Shown: piece by piece, positions 52,827 to 61,668 of the stretch
Numbering within the stretch: the stretch's first letter is position 1
Layout: each line of letters opens with the position of its first letter
Source of the DNA: Isoptericola croceus
GTDB lineage: Bacteria > Actinomycetota > Actinomycetes > Actinomycetales > Cellulomonadaceae
Assembly: GCF_029382255.1 (NCBI RefSeq)
Contig: NZ_JARLLG010000006.1
Location: 186,001-250,000 of the forward strand
Reading direction: 5' to 3'
Length of the DNA: 64,000 nt
The notes under the pieces: model-generated
Seen by the model: only the letters and a program-made list of their open reading frames with translations
Told to the model about the DNA's origin: nothing
Databases searched by the model: none
Made by a program: the position numbers and the translations under genes

Positions 52827-53518
52827 GCTACGACCAGATCGCCGAGTTCTACGATCTCGTCGCCGCCCGCCAGTCGCGCAGCACCGGCCCCGCGCTGGCC
52901 GACGTGCTGCGCGGCCTGCCGGTCTCGCAGGCTCCGCTGGTCGAGATCGGGGCGGGCACCGGGCGCGTCACCCGGACGATCGCCGCGGCGCTCGCCGACG
53001 TCGACATCATCGCCGTCGAACCGTCGCCCTCGATGCGTGCCGTGCTCACCTCCCGCGTGTGGGCCGACCCGACGCTCCGGGCACGCGTCACCGTCAGCTC
53101 GGGGTGGGCACCGGACCTCGACCTGCCGGACTCGATCCTCGGCGCCGTCGTCTTCGGCGTCGCCGGGCACCTGGAAGAACCTCAGCGCACCGAGCTGTGG
53201 CGGCGACTGGCGGAGCGTCTTGTGCCCGGCGGGTGCCTCGTCGTCGAGCTCATGGGGTCGGACCGGCCCATGCCCCCGACCCGCACGGTGCACGAGACGG
53301 TCGGACGCCTGACCTACGAGTGGTGGGTCTCGGCCGAACCTGTGCGCGACGGCGTCGTCCGGCACGTCAACTGGTGGCGCGTCCTCGACGGGGACAGGGT
53401 GTGCCGCGAGGTCGGTGACGAGCACGTGTGGCACGTCATCAGCCCGGAGCAGCTCGCGGCGGAGAGCGGCCTGCGGGCCCGCCCGGCCGGGAGCGACCTG
53501 GTGGTGCTGGAGGCCTGA
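52823..53518 (+). CDS. SAM-dependent methyltransferase
   Basis: 231 residues from GTG 52823, overlapping the thioesterase stop (GTGA). Class I fold with VEIGAGTGRVTRTIAAAL and a CLVVELMGSDRP strand. It aligns along its length with the C-terminal half of the protein at 48960 (shared VEIGAGTG, EP...SMRAVL, R.RVTV, VVFGV.GHL, VVELMG), so the two arose by duplication. With the domain in NRPS B this makes three methyltransferases in one cluster. Last gene of the rightward operon. Confidence 0.88.
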   Translation: MSYDQIAEFYDLVAARQSRSTGPALADVLRGLPVSQAPLVEIGAGTGRVTRTIAAALADVDIIAVEPSPSMRAVLTSRVWADPTLRARVTVSSGWAPDLDLPDSILGAVVFGVAGHLEEPQRTELWRRLAERLVPGGCLVVELMGSDRPMPPTRTVHETVGRLTYEWWVSAEPVRDGVVRHVNWWRVLDGDRVCREVGDEHVWHVISPEQLAAESGLRARPAGSDLVVLEA

Positions 53519-53532
53519 GGGCCCGGCGCCCC

Positions 53533-53567
53533 CTCAGGGCCGGCTCAGGGCCGGTTCAGGGCTCGGC
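53533..53567. repeat. 11-bp tandem repeat at a convergent gene junction
   Basis: CTCAGGGCCGG occurs twice (53533, 53544) followed by TTCAGGGCTCGG. It covers the short gap between two convergent operons and runs into the stop of the ABC ATPase gene. It might support termination but forms no strong hairpin. Confidence 0.6.
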
Positions 53568-54944
53568 GATCTCGGTGGTGCGGTGGGCCCAGCGGTCCAC
53601 CTCGTGGCGGTCGTGCGTGATCACCATGACGGCGGTGCCGTCCGCGCGCAGCGCGTCGACCGCCTCGAGGACGGACGTCGCCGTGGCCTCGTCCAGCGCG
53701 GACGTGATCTCGTCGCAGATCAGGACGGCCGGCCGGCAGGCCAGCGCGCGCGCCACGGCGACGCGCTGACGCTCACCGCCGGAGAGCTCCGCGGCTCGCC
53801 GCGGCAGCATGCTCGGGTCCAGGCGGACCGCCCCGAGCAGCTCCGCGGTCTCGTCGGCCGCGCCGGCCCGCCCGCCGGCGACGAGGGCGCGGCGCAGCGT
53901 CCGTCGCACGGTCTCGGCAGGGTTGAGCGAACCGGTCGCGTCCTGGGGGACGAGCTGGACCGCACGGCGCTGGGCACCGCTGCGAGCGCCGAGCGCCGCG
54001 GGCAGCGGGCGGCCGTCCAGCTCGAGCGAGCCGCCCCGCCGGGGGTGCAGGCCGACCAGCACGCGGGCCAGCGTGCTCTTGCCGGACCCGGACGGTCCGA
54101 CGACGGCCGCCGTCGCGCCGGCGGTCAGGCGCAGGTCGACCGGGGCCAGCGCCGGACGCCCGCGGTGGGTGGCCGTCAGTCCCCGGGCCACCAGCACGTC
54201 ACGTGCCTGCCCGGCGTCGGCCCGCGGCGCGGACCTCGCGCGGTCGACGATCCCGGTCTCGCGGACGGTTCCTGCCTCGACGTGCAGGACGCGGTCCGCG
54301 AGTCGCGCGAGGGCGGAGTGGTCGTGGGTGATCAGGAGCACCGAGCAGTCGCGGCCGCGGTCGGCGACGAGCTCACCGAGGAGCTCGGCGCTGGCGGCGT
54401 CGAGCCCTGACGTCGGTTCGTCGAGCACGAGGAGGCGGGGGCGGTGGACGACGGCGAGGGCGAACGCCGCCCGGCGCACCTGCCCCCCGGAGAGCTGGTG
54501 GGGGTGGCGCCGCGCAGCACCGGCCGAGAGCCCCAGCCGGTGCAGGAGCTCGTCGACGTCCGCGCGCGCCAGCCGCTGCCCACGCTGGCGCGCGCGCTCG
54601 CGGAGCTGCGCCCCGATGCGCCACGCCGGGTCGAGCTCGACGGACGGGTCCTGCCCCAGGTAGGACACGACGTCGGTACGCAGCACGCGCTGCTCGCTGA
54701 GGTCGAACGGGTCACGGCCGGCGACCCGCACCGTCCCCGCCACCCGCTGCACGCCGGGCCGCAGGTGGCCGAGCAGCGTGGACGCCAGCGTGGTCTTGCC
54801 CGCGCCGCTGGCACCGACGAGGCCGACCACCTCACCGTCGGCGACCCGCATCGACGCGCCGTCGAGGATCCGCCGACCGCCGGCGGTCACCGTCAGTCCG
54901 TCGACGGTCACCAGCCCGGCAGGGTCGTGTCCGGTGGTGGTCAT
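53556..54944 (-). CDS. Opp/Nik-type ABC importer, fused double ATPase
   Basis: 462 residues from ATG 54944, overlapping the permease stop. Two ABC ATPase units in one chain, replacing separate OppD/OppF: Walker A GASGAGKTT (about 45) and GPSGSGKST (about 275); signatures LSGGQVRRAAFALA and LSGGERQRVAVARAL; Walker B LLVLDEPTSGLD and LICDEITSALD. It powers uptake through the two upstream permeases. Such Opp-family systems import peptides, nickel and metallophores (NikABCDE, CntABCDF). Coelibactin has an ATPase, permeases and a binding protein in corresponding places. Confidence 0.9.
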   Translation of the reverse strand: MTTTGHDPAGLVTVDGLTVTAGGRRILDGASMRVADGEVVGLVGASGAGKTTLASTLLGHLRPGVQRVAGTVRVAGRDPFDLSEQRVLRTDVVSYLGQDPSVELDPAWRIGAQLRERARQRGQRLARADVDELLHRLGLSAGAARRHPHQLSGGQVRRAAFALAVVHRPRLLVLDEPTSGLDAASAELLGELVADRGRDCSVLLITHDHSALARLADRVLHVEAGTVRETGIVDRARSAPRADAGQARDVLVARGLTATHRGRPALAPVDLRLTAGATAAVVGPSGSGKSTLARVLVGLHPRRGGSLELDGRPLPAALGARSGAQRRAVQLVPQDATGSLNPAETVRRTLRRALVAGGRAGAADETAELLGAVRLDPSMLPRRAAELSGGERQRVAVARALACRPAVLICDEITSALDEATATSVLEAVDALRADGTAVMVITHDRHEVDRWAHRTTEIAEP

Positions 54945-55810
54945 GAGCGCTCCCTTCCCAGCCGGGTGGCGACCTGGTCCGCGACGACCGTCACGCCGAC
55001 GATGAGCAGGACGAGCAGCAGCGAGGGGACGACGACGGCCCACGGGTTCAGGGCGATCCCCGGGAGGTTCTCCTGGACCATCAGGCCCCAGTCGGGCCAG
55101 GGCGCACCGCGGCCCAGGCCGAGGAACCCGGCGGTGGCGCTCAGGTGCAGCGCCGTGGTGAACCGCAGCCCGGTCTCGGCGGCGACCGGGCGCGCCAGGT
55201 TGGGAAGGATGTCGTGCAGCAGGACGGTCCACCACCGGTCGCCGCGGGCCCGGGCGACCTCGACGTAGCCCGCGCCCGCGATCTCGCGGGCGGCGGCCCG
55301 CAGCACCCTGGCGGAGTACGGGACGCTGACGACGGCGACCCCCACCATCAGCATGAGGTCGTCCCCGGGGAAGGCCGCGGCCAGCAGGAGCAGCACGAGC
55401 AGGCCGGGCATCACGCCGAACGCGTCGACGACCCGCATGACGGCACCGCTCGCCCGGGGGAAGAGCAGCGCCGGCACGACCCCGAGCAGGATCGCGGCCA
55501 CGATGCCGAACACCGTGGCTCCCGCCGCCACCAGCACCAGACGGGCACCGCCGTGCAGCACCCGCAGGGCGACGTCACGGCCGATGCCGTCGGTGCCGAG
55601 GAGGCCCACGCCGTCCGTGCCGGGGGCGGTGTAGGGCAGGCCGGCCTGCGCGGTCGCCGACCCCGGCCACAGCGGGCCGAGGACGGCGATCACCATCACC
55701 CCGACGAGCACGCCCAGGCCCAGGGCCCGCAGCGCGGCCCATGCCCGGTGCTCGCGGGGGGTCCGCGCCGGGATGCGCACGGGGGCCACCCACCGCCGAC
55801 CGCGCATCAT
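54941..55810 (-). CDS. Opp/Nik-type ABC permease (DppC-like)
   Basis: 289 residues from ATG 55810, overlapping the preceding stop. Six membrane helices and the binding-protein-dependent motif AREIAGAGYVEVARARGD near residue 180. GTDGIGRDVALRVLHGGARL is the usual DppC/OppC periplasmic loop motif. One of two permeases of the metal-complex importer. Confidence 0.92.
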   Translation of the reverse strand: MMRGRRWVAPVRIPARTPREHRAWAALRALGLGVLVGVMVIAVLGPLWPGSATAQAGLPYTAPGTDGVGLLGTDGIGRDVALRVLHGGARLVLVAAGATVFGIVAAILLGVVPALLFPRASGAVMRVVDAFGVMPGLLVLLLLAAAFPGDDLMLMVGVAVVSVPYSARVLRAAAREIAGAGYVEVARARGDRWWTVLLHDILPNLARPVAAETGLRFTTALHLSATAGFLGLGRGAPWPDWGLMVQENLPGIALNPWAVVVPSLLLVLLIVGVTVVADQVATRLGRERS

Positions 55811-56772
55811 CCTCGTTCCCGGGGGTCGACGAGGCCGGCCACGAGGTCGCCGACCACCAGGCTCACCAGGGCCAGCCCGGCGAGGACCAGCGCGATGCCC
55901 TGCACCATCACCAGGTCCTGCCTCCCGACCGCCTGCTGCAGCTCCAGGCCGATCCCGGGATAGTTGAAGACCAGCTCGACCACGACGGACCCGCCGATCA
56001 GCCCGCCGAACAGCACGGCGATCACCTGGATCGCGGGCTGCACCGCGTTGGGCAGCACGTGGCGTACGGCCAGCGCACGGCCGGTTACCCCGCGGAGGCG
56101 CGCGGCCTCGACGTAGCGGCTCGAGGCGATGCCGGCCGCCGTCGAGCGCATCATGCGCGCCGTCAGGGCGAAGCCCAGCGGCACCAGGCTCAGCACCGGG
56201 AGCACCATCGCGGCAGGGGCGTCCCACGGCCGCCCCCCGAGCGGCGCCGTCGTGACCTGCGGGAACCACCCGAGCAGCGTCGAGAGCACGACGACGAGCA
56301 GCACGGTCATGACGAACTCGGGGATCGCGGCGACCACGACGCTGGTGCCGGTCACGGCCCGGTCCGTGGGCCGCCCCGACCGCATGCCGGCCGCGAGCCC
56401 CGCCGCGACGCCGAGCGGGGCCGCGAGGACGAGCGCGACCCCGGCGAGCACGACGGAGTTCGGCAGGCGTTCGGCGACGACCTCGGCCACGGGACGTCCG
56501 GAGATGGCGCTGACCCCCAGGTCGCCTCGCACGGCACCGCCCAGCCACTCCAGGTATCGCTGGGTGGCGGAGCGGTCCAGTCCGAGGTCCGCCCGCAGCC
56601 GGGCGACGTCGGCGGGGGCGGCGTCAGGGCCCGCCAGCCGGGCCGCGGCGTCACCCGGCAGCACGTCCGTCACGGTGAAGATCACCGCGGAGAGCAGCAG
56701 CAGGGTCGCCGCGGCCAGCAGCAGGCGGCCGAGCACCCAGCGGACCCGGCCGGACAGGACGTCAGGAGTCAT
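55807..56772 (-). CDS. Opp/Nik-type ABC permease (DppB-like)
   Basis: 321 residues from ATG 56772 (MTPDVLSGRVRWVLGRLLLA). Longer frames upstream lack family-like sequence. First helix, then periplasmic LGLDRSATQRYLEWLGGAVR, then the EAA loop SRYVEAARLRGVTGRALAVR and VVVELVFNYPGIGLELQQAV, diagnostic of DppB/NikB. It forms the channel with the DppC-like subunit. The binding protein gene is 16 bases upstream. Confidence 0.93.
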   Translation of the reverse strand: MTPDVLSGRVRWVLGRLLLAAATLLLLSAVIFTVTDVLPGDAAARLAGPDAAPADVARLRADLGLDRSATQRYLEWLGGAVRGDLGVSAISGRPVAEVVAERLPNSVVLAGVALVLAAPLGVAAGLAAGMRSGRPTDRAVTGTSVVVAAIPEFVMTVLLVVVLSTLLGWFPQVTTAPLGGRPWDAPAAMVLPVLSLVPLGFALTARMMRSTAAGIASSRYVEAARLRGVTGRALAVRHVLPNAVQPAIQVIAVLFGGLIGGSVVVELVFNYPGIGLELQQAVGRQDLVMVQGIALVLAGLALVSLVVGDLVAGLVDPRERG

Positions 56773-56788
56773 GCGAGGAGGTGGACGG

Positions 56789-58372
56789 TCAGGACAGGGA
56801 CGCCTCGGAGAAGTTCGGCCAGGACTGCAGCTCCACTCCCGAGACCGAGGCGGCACGAGCGCTGACCGACGGCAGGAAGACCGGCGTGATGCCGTTGCCC
56901 TCGTCCCAGATCAGCTGCTGCGCCTCGCGGGCCTTGGCGGCACGCTCCTCGCCGTCGGCGGTGCTGCGCGCAGCGAAGACCAGCTCGTCGATGTCCGGCC
57001 GGTCGAAGCCGAAGGTGCTCGGCGCTCCGGCGACCCGGGTCGAGGTGTACCCCGACAGCAGCGGGGTGGCCGGGGTGTAGCCCACGACGAAGTCCGAGGA
57101 GAAGTACGCCTCCATGTCGGAGTACAGCTGGCCCTGCGGGAGGGAGTCCAGCTCGACCTCGACGCCGATCTCGGCGAGGTGCTGGGCCACCACGGTGGAC
57201 ACCTCGTTCATGCCCTCGATCTCCGAGCCCGTGGTGAGCGTGACCTTCATGCCCTCGGCGCCGGCCTGGCGCAGCAGGTCCCGGGCGGCCTCGGGGTCGT
57301 ACTCGCGCTGGGGGAGGTCCGCCGCGTAGTCGGGGAAGCCCTTGGCCGGCAGGTCGTTGCCGACCTCGCCGCGGCCGTACAGGACGGTGTCGACGATGGC
57401 CTGCCGGTCGATCGCCAGCTTGAAGGCGCGGCGCACGTCGGCGTCGTCGAACGGTTCGTGGTTCACGTTCATCGAGAAGTTCAGGGCCGTCAGGTACGGC
57501 GCCTCGGTCGACTCGACGACCACGTCGTCGTTGCCGTCGAGGGTCTGGGCCCGCACGGGCCCGATGTCGCCGGCGAAGTCGATGTCGCCGGCCTGCAGCG
57601 CCGCGACCCGGGCGTCGGTCCCCGGGATCGCACGGAGCTCGAGCCCGTCCAGCAGCGTGCCCCCGCCGTAGTAGTCGTCGAACCGGGTCAGCGCCGTTCC
57701 CTCCCCGGGGACGAACTCCGCGATCTGGAACGGGCCGCAGCTCGGGGACGCGGGGGTGAACTCCTCGGTGCCCTCGGGGACGATGAAGCTGTTCTGGCAG
57801 AGCAGCAGCGCACCGTCGGCGATCGGCTGGAGCGTGGGGAGCTCGATCGTCAGGTCGTCGAGGACGCGCGCGGAGTCGAGGTCGAAGTTCTGCCCGACGG
57901 TCTGCAGGTAGGGCAGCGCCGGCAGCACCATCGGCAGCTGGAGGGAGTGCAGGACGTCGGCTGCCGTCAGCACGCTCCCGTCGGTGAACCTCACCCCGGA
58001 GCGCAGCGTGATCGTGTAGCTCGACAGGTCGTCGGCGGCGGTGATCTGCTCCGCGACACCGAGCCGCACGCCGTCCTGGCCGCTCGGGTCGATGGCACCG
58101 AGCTGACCGTGCACCGCCCGCATCCGCACGGAGTCGAGCGCGGTCGGGCCGAGGAGGATGTTCAGGCTCTCCTGGGCGCCTGCGCCGACGAACGCCGCGC
58201 GCAGCGTCCCGCCGGCGCTTCCCCCGCCCGCCGCCGTCGGGGAGGGCGCGGGGGAGGACGGGGAGCCGGGCGAGGCGCAGGCGGTCAGGCCCGCCGCCAG
58301 TCCGAGCCCACCGGCGAGCAGCAGCCCGCGTCGAGACAGCATCGCGTCGTTCATGGTGGATCGTGGTCCCAT
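56789..58372 (-). CDS. Substrate-binding lipoprotein, family 5 (Opp/Nik/Cnt type)
   Basis: 527 residues. An RR-containing leader (LSRRGLLLAGGLGL) with lipobox LTAC (Cys32) suggests a lipoprotein, possibly Tat-exported. The mature domain is SBP_bac_5: YTITLRSGVRFTDGSVLTAA, DADVRRAFKLAIDRQAIVD, LPAKGFPDY. It would capture a metal-metallophore or peptide for the two permeases and the ATPase downstream. It starts directly after the ferredoxin stop, so both share the Zur-like promoter at 58620. Confidence 0.92.
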   Translation of the reverse strand: MGPRSTMNDAMLSRRGLLLAGGLGLAAGLTACASPGSPSSPAPSPTAAGGGSAGGTLRAAFVGAGAQESLNILLGPTALDSVRMRAVHGQLGAIDPSGQDGVRLGVAEQITAADDLSSYTITLRSGVRFTDGSVLTAADVLHSLQLPMVLPALPYLQTVGQNFDLDSARVLDDLTIELPTLQPIADGALLLCQNSFIVPEGTEEFTPASPSCGPFQIAEFVPGEGTALTRFDDYYGGGTLLDGLELRAIPGTDARVAALQAGDIDFAGDIGPVRAQTLDGNDDVVVESTEAPYLTALNFSMNVNHEPFDDADVRRAFKLAIDRQAIVDTVLYGRGEVGNDLPAKGFPDYAADLPQREYDPEAARDLLRQAGAEGMKVTLTTGSEIEGMNEVSTVVAQHLAEIGVEVELDSLPQGQLYSDMEAYFSSDFVVGYTPATPLLSGYTSTRVAGAPSTFGFDRPDIDELVFAARSTADGEERAAKAREAQQLIWDEGNGITPVFLPSVSARAASVSGVELQSWPNFSEASLS

Positions 58373-58609
58373 CTAGGTCGCTTGAGCAGAGCTCGCAGGC
58401 GTGGTGACGAGACGAAGCGCTCCGGCAGGGCACCGCCCGACCGCCTCGGCGGCGGCGGCAGCGTCCTGTCTGGTCAGCTCACGGTGTGCGGCCGGCAGCA
58501 GAGACACCATGCCCAGCGTGTCGTCCTGGTCGAACAGTGCTGCCGCGACCAGCACGCAGTTCCCCGAACCGATGCACCTGGTCCGGTCGACCGCGACTCT
58601 CGCTCCCAC
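58373..58609 (-). CDS. Single-cluster ferredoxin
   Basis: 78 residues from GTG 58609. Cysteine pattern CIGSGNC and GRCPAGAL (C-X5-C ... C-P), as in [3Fe-4S] ferredoxins that feed electrons to actinobacterial P450s. It is the first gene behind the Zur-like box at 58620 and is the natural partner for the P450 at 50815, though it is transcribed with the importer genes. I recall a ferredoxin (SCO7676) opening the coelibactin locus too. Confidence 0.92.
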   Translation of the reverse strand: MGARVAVDRTRCIGSGNCVLVAAALFDQDDTLGMVSLLPAAHRELTRQDAAAAAEAVGRCPAGALRLVTTPASSAQAT

Positions 58610-58619
58610 GGATGCTAAT

Positions 58620-58634
58620 GATAATCATCCTCAT
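58620..58634 (-). promoter_or_regulatory. Zur-like box upstream of ferredoxin-importer operon
   Basis: TGATAATCATCCTCA matches 11/15 of TGAAAATGATTTTCA and is itself a 7-1-7 imperfect palindrome, inside a longer AT-rich patch. It lies 11 bases before the ferredoxin start, in a 27-base gap, so the promoter must overlap the end of the PPTase gene. Confidence 0.65.
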
Positions 58635-58636
58635 CA

Positions 58637-59338
58637 TTAAATACCAGGTTCTTCGGGAAAGTCCCGCACTCCGAGACGACCTCCGGCGACCGGCGCTGCC
58701 AGCACGGTGACGACGTGCCGGCCCACCACCGCCCAGCGACCGGACAACCGGGTGCGGCCGTCCGGGAGCGGGCGGGCCAGGTCGGCCACGACCGCGCCGT
58801 CGGCCGACACCGCGACGTCGACCTGGTCGGGATCGAGCCAGCCGTCCGTCGACGGGCTGAAGATCTTGAACGCCGACTCCTTGGCGCTGAAGACGATCGT
58901 CTCGGCGGGTCCTCGTGATCGCCGCCAGGTGGCGAGCCGGCGCCGCTCCGCCGAGGACAGGACCAGCTCGACGACGTCGTCGGGCAGCGGGACCGCCGGT
59001 TCGGCGTCGACCCCCACACCCAGGCAGGCGTCCGACGGCGCCACCACCGCCGCGGCGAGGCCCGCGCAGTGCGTCAGCGATCCGACGACGCCGGCCGGCC
59101 AGCGAGGACGCCGCCGCCCGTCGTGGAGGATCGGCACCGCGGGACGGCCGAGGTCCTCCAGCGCAGCGCGGGCGCACCGCCGGGCGGAGGCGAACTGTGC
59201 GCGGCGGCCGGGCACGGCCCCCGCGACGAGGGCGGGCTCCGGTGGCAGCAGGCCGTCCTCGACGATCCGGTCCGTCAACCACCCGTGGACGGCGCCGGCG
59301 TCCCCGTGGGGGAGCAGCGCGCGGTCGAGCGGCCTCAT
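58637..59338 (-). CDS. 4'-phosphopantetheinyl transferase (EntD/Sfp-type)
   Basis: 233 residues from ATG 59338, overlapping the upstream stop (ATGA). Sfp/EntD motifs: GSLTHCAGLAAAVV, LGVGVDAEP (Mg2+ ligands) and FSAKESAFKIFSP. It transfers the pantetheine arm of CoA to the Ser of the ArCP and PCP domains of the NRPSs. It is co-transcribed with the oxidase and monooxygenase genes upstream. Confidence 0.92.
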   Translation of the reverse strand: MRPLDRALLPHGDAGAVHGWLTDRIVEDGLLPPEPALVAGAVPGRRAQFASARRCARAALEDLGRPAVPILHDGRRRPRWPAGVVGSLTHCAGLAAAVVAPSDACLGVGVDAEPAVPLPDDVVELVLSSAERRRLATWRRSRGPAETIVFSAKESAFKIFSPSTDGWLDPDQVDVAVSADGAVVADLARPLPDGRTRLSGRWAVVGRHVVTVLAAPVAGGRLGVRDFPEEPGI

Positions 59339-60537
59339 CCCCCGACGACGGCGTCGGCGAACCTGTCGGGCCGGAAGGCGTCGACCGGCATCGTGGTGTA
59401 CCCGTCGACGAGCCACTCGGCGACGGCGTCGCCGATCCCCGCGGAGTGCTTGAACCCGTGCGCGTTGCAGCCGCCCGCCACCCAGACGAGCCGCTCATGG
59501 TCGACGGGCCCGATCACGAACTGCCCGTCACGGGTGCGGTCGTAGCGGCACATCGTGCCGGACACCGGCTCGGCGCGGACGCCGGGGAAGGTCAGCGGCC
59601 CCTGCTCGAGCACGGGCGCCCAGTCGTGCGACGTCAGGTCAGGCACGCCGCTGCCCGGCGGCACCGGCGTCGCTGCCTCGACGCCCAGCTTGACGACCGA
59701 CGGGTCCGCGCCGGGGAGCACGCCGTGGCCCCACACCACACGACCGTCCTCCAGCTCGCGCATGAAGACCGGCAGGTCGCCGATGCTCAGGCCGTCCGGG
59801 TCGCCGACCCGCAGGAACGTCATCGGCATGGCCACGGTGCGCCAGCCCGCGGCCTCCACGAGCTCGGGCGCCAGCGGCGCCAGGAGGCCGGCGTTCCCCA
59901 CCCCGGCGGCGAGCACCAGCACGTCGGCCTCCAGCACCCCCGTCGCGCTGGATTCCTGCCCGACCCACTCGACCCGTACCCCGCCGCCGGCCCGGCGTTC
60001 CACCGCCTGCACGCCCGCACCGGTGAGGAGCCGGGCCCCGGCGGCTCGCGCCTGCTCCAGGGCACCGCTGATCACCTGGTCGACGTCGAGCAGGGCGGCC
60101 TCGGGCTCGAAGACCGCCAGGTGGTCCTCGGGGAGGGTGGCGTGGCCCCGGAACCGGCGTCGCGTCGCGGCGGCGTCGAGCACCTCGACGGGCAGGCCGT
60201 GCCGCTGGGCGGCCTGCCGCGCCCCGGTCACGACCGGGCCGTCCGCCGGTCCCAGCAGCATCCCCCCGCTGGACACCCGCAGCCGGCGACCCGACCGGTC
60301 GGCCAGCTCGCGCCACAGCTCGTCGGAGCGCCGCGCCACCTGGACGAGGTCGGGGTGCTCCAGGCACGCCGTCCGGAACATCCTGGTCGCCCCTCCGGAG
60401 GACCCGAAGCCGTGCGGAGGGGCGTGGCGATCGAGCCCGACGACGTCGGCCCCGCGCCGCGCGAGCCGCCACGCGATGTGGGCGCCCCAGGCCCCGAGCC
60501 CGACGACGATCACCCGCACCGAGCCGCTCCTCGTCAC
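59335..60537 (-). CDS. FAD-dependent amine oxidase, sarcosine oxidase (MSOX/NikD) family
   Basis: 400 residues from GTG 60537, overlapping the monooxygenase stop (GTGA). N-terminal FAD-binding VRVIVVGLGAWGAHIAWRLA; SSGGATRMFR (Arg of MSOX-type); MCRYDRTRDGQFVIGPVD, whose Cys matches the covalent-FAD cysteine of MSOX; and VAGGCNAHGFKHSAGIGDAV. Members oxidise secondary amines or cyclic imino acids (sarcosine, pipecolate, piperideine-2-carboxylate in NikD). In this setting it may oxidise a ring or make a starter unit. The real substrate is unknown. Confidence 0.87.
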   Translation of the reverse strand: MTRSGSVRVIVVGLGAWGAHIAWRLARRGADVVGLDRHAPPHGFGSSGGATRMFRTACLEHPDLVQVARRSDELWRELADRSGRRLRVSSGGMLLGPADGPVVTGARQAAQRHGLPVEVLDAAATRRRFRGHATLPEDHLAVFEPEAALLDVDQVISGALEQARAAGARLLTGAGVQAVERRAGGGVRVEWVGQESSATGVLEADVLVLAAGVGNAGLLAPLAPELVEAAGWRTVAMPMTFLRVGDPDGLSIGDLPVFMRELEDGRVVWGHGVLPGADPSVVKLGVEAATPVPPGSGVPDLTSHDWAPVLEQGPLTFPGVRAEPVSGTMCRYDRTRDGQFVIGPVDHERLVWVAGGCNAHGFKHSAGIGDAVAEWLVDGYTTMPVDAFRPDRFADAVVGG

Positions 60538-61637
60538 GCCGGGCCGGTGAGGGCCGGGTCGGCCTCGGCGGCCGTCGGCATGGCGACGTCCAGGCGCGGG
60601 GCGACCTCCTCGACGAGCAGGTCGAGCGCTCGCTGGGCCTTGGTCGCCCCGATCAGGCCGGGGTTGAGGTGCAGGCTGACCGTGAGGTCCTCGCCGTACC
60701 ACTCCCGGACGTGCGCGAGCTGGTCGGCGACGTCCTGCGCGGTCCCGGCCAGCACGGTGTCGTTGCCGAGGGCGCGGTCGAAGTCGTACCCGCGGATCTT
60801 GTCCACGAGCTGCTCGTACCCGGCGTAGTCCGCGCTGCGGCGCGTCGCCCAGGACGAGACCGCGGTGGCCATGTGCTCGATGTAGTTGGCCTCCCACCGC
60901 CGGCCGTCGGCGTGGGCGACGGCGCGATCGTCGGCCAGGTAGCAGGTGTACTTGATCTGGATCCGCCCGGGGCCGTGACCGGCCGTCGCGCGCGCCTCGC
61001 GGTAGGCGGCGAGCATCTCCTGCAGCTGCGGACGCGGCGTGACCGTCGGCACGACCTGGAGGTGGTGGCCCGCCCGCCCGGCGGCCATGCAGGAGTCGAG
61101 GCTCGTCGTCGAGGCGACGAAGACCGGGGGGTGCGGCGCCTGGAACGGTCGCGGGTAGACCGTCACCGGGTCAAAGGGTGCCCACGGCAGGTCGGACGCC
61201 ACCTGTTCCTCCGTCCAGAGCCGCACGATCGTCTCGACGTTCTGGGCGAAGCGCACGCGGCTCTCGTCCATCGGCACGCCGAACGCGTCGAACTCCGCGG
61301 GCAGGAACGCCCGGCCGAAGCCCACGTCGAGGCGTCCGCGGGAGAGCTGGTCGAGGAGGGCCAGGGACGCGGCCAGCTTGATCGGGTGCCCGAAGGCGGC
61401 GACGACGGCGCCGGTGGTCAGGCGGATGCGCTCGGTCCGCGCGGCGATCGCGGTGAGCAGCGTGACCGGGTCGGGGCTGTACCCGCCGTACCCGCTGAGC
61501 TGGTGCTCGACGACCTGGACGTGCTCCAGGCCGAGGCGGTCCGCACGGACCGCGAGCTGCACCACCTCGTCGTAGTAGTCGGCCGGTGCGCGGAGCGCCG
61601 GGTCGAACACCGGGAAGAACGTCAGACCGAACTGCAT
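60534..61637 (-). CDS. Luciferase-like (LLM) flavin monooxygenase
   Basis: 367 residues from ATG 61637, with GAGG 5 bases upstream; a GTG two codons earlier is also possible. Bacterial-luciferase TIM-barrel: GLTFFPVFDPALR, HVQVVEHQLSGYGGYSPDP, LDVGFGRAFLPAEF, TVLAGTAQDVADQLAHVREW. These enzymes use reduced FMN supplied by a reductase, so the flavin reductase at 29603 is a candidate partner. It is the first gene of the leftward operon at a Zur-like bidirectional promoter. I know of no equivalent in yersiniabactin or pyochelin pathways. Confidence 0.88.
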   Translation of the reverse strand: MQFGLTFFPVFDPALRAPADYYDEVVQLAVRADRLGLEHVQVVEHQLSGYGGYSPDPVTLLTAIAARTERIRLTTGAVVAAFGHPIKLAASLALLDQLSRGRLDVGFGRAFLPAEFDAFGVPMDESRVRFAQNVETIVRLWTEEQVASDLPWAPFDPVTVYPRPFQAPHPPVFVASTTSLDSCMAAGRAGHHLQVVPTVTPRPQLQEMLAAYREARATAGHGPGRIQIKYTCYLADDRAVAHADGRRWEANYIEHMATAVSSWATRRSADYAGYEQLVDKIRGYDFDRALGNDTVLAGTAQDVADQLAHVREWYGEDLTVSLHLNPGLIGATKAQRALDLLVEEVAPRLDVAMPTAAEADPALTGPA

Positions 61638-61653
61638 CTCCACCTCGCCTTAA

Positions 61654-61668
61654 TGCGAATGAGTCTCA
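61654..61668. promoter_or_regulatory. Zur-like box in the accessory divergent promoter
   Basis: TGCGAATGAGTCTCA matches 11/15 of TGAAAATGATTTTCA. It overlaps a perfect palindrome, GAATGAGTCTCATTC (61657-61671). It lies between the monooxygenase (start 61637) and the DegT gene (start 61710), so both directions can be controlled. Confidence 0.65.

Noticed and set aside
53533-53567. Functional regulatory repeat between convergent operons
   Set aside because: Short GC-rich direct repeats running into a stop codon; no symmetry or promoter context, so recorded only as a repeat.
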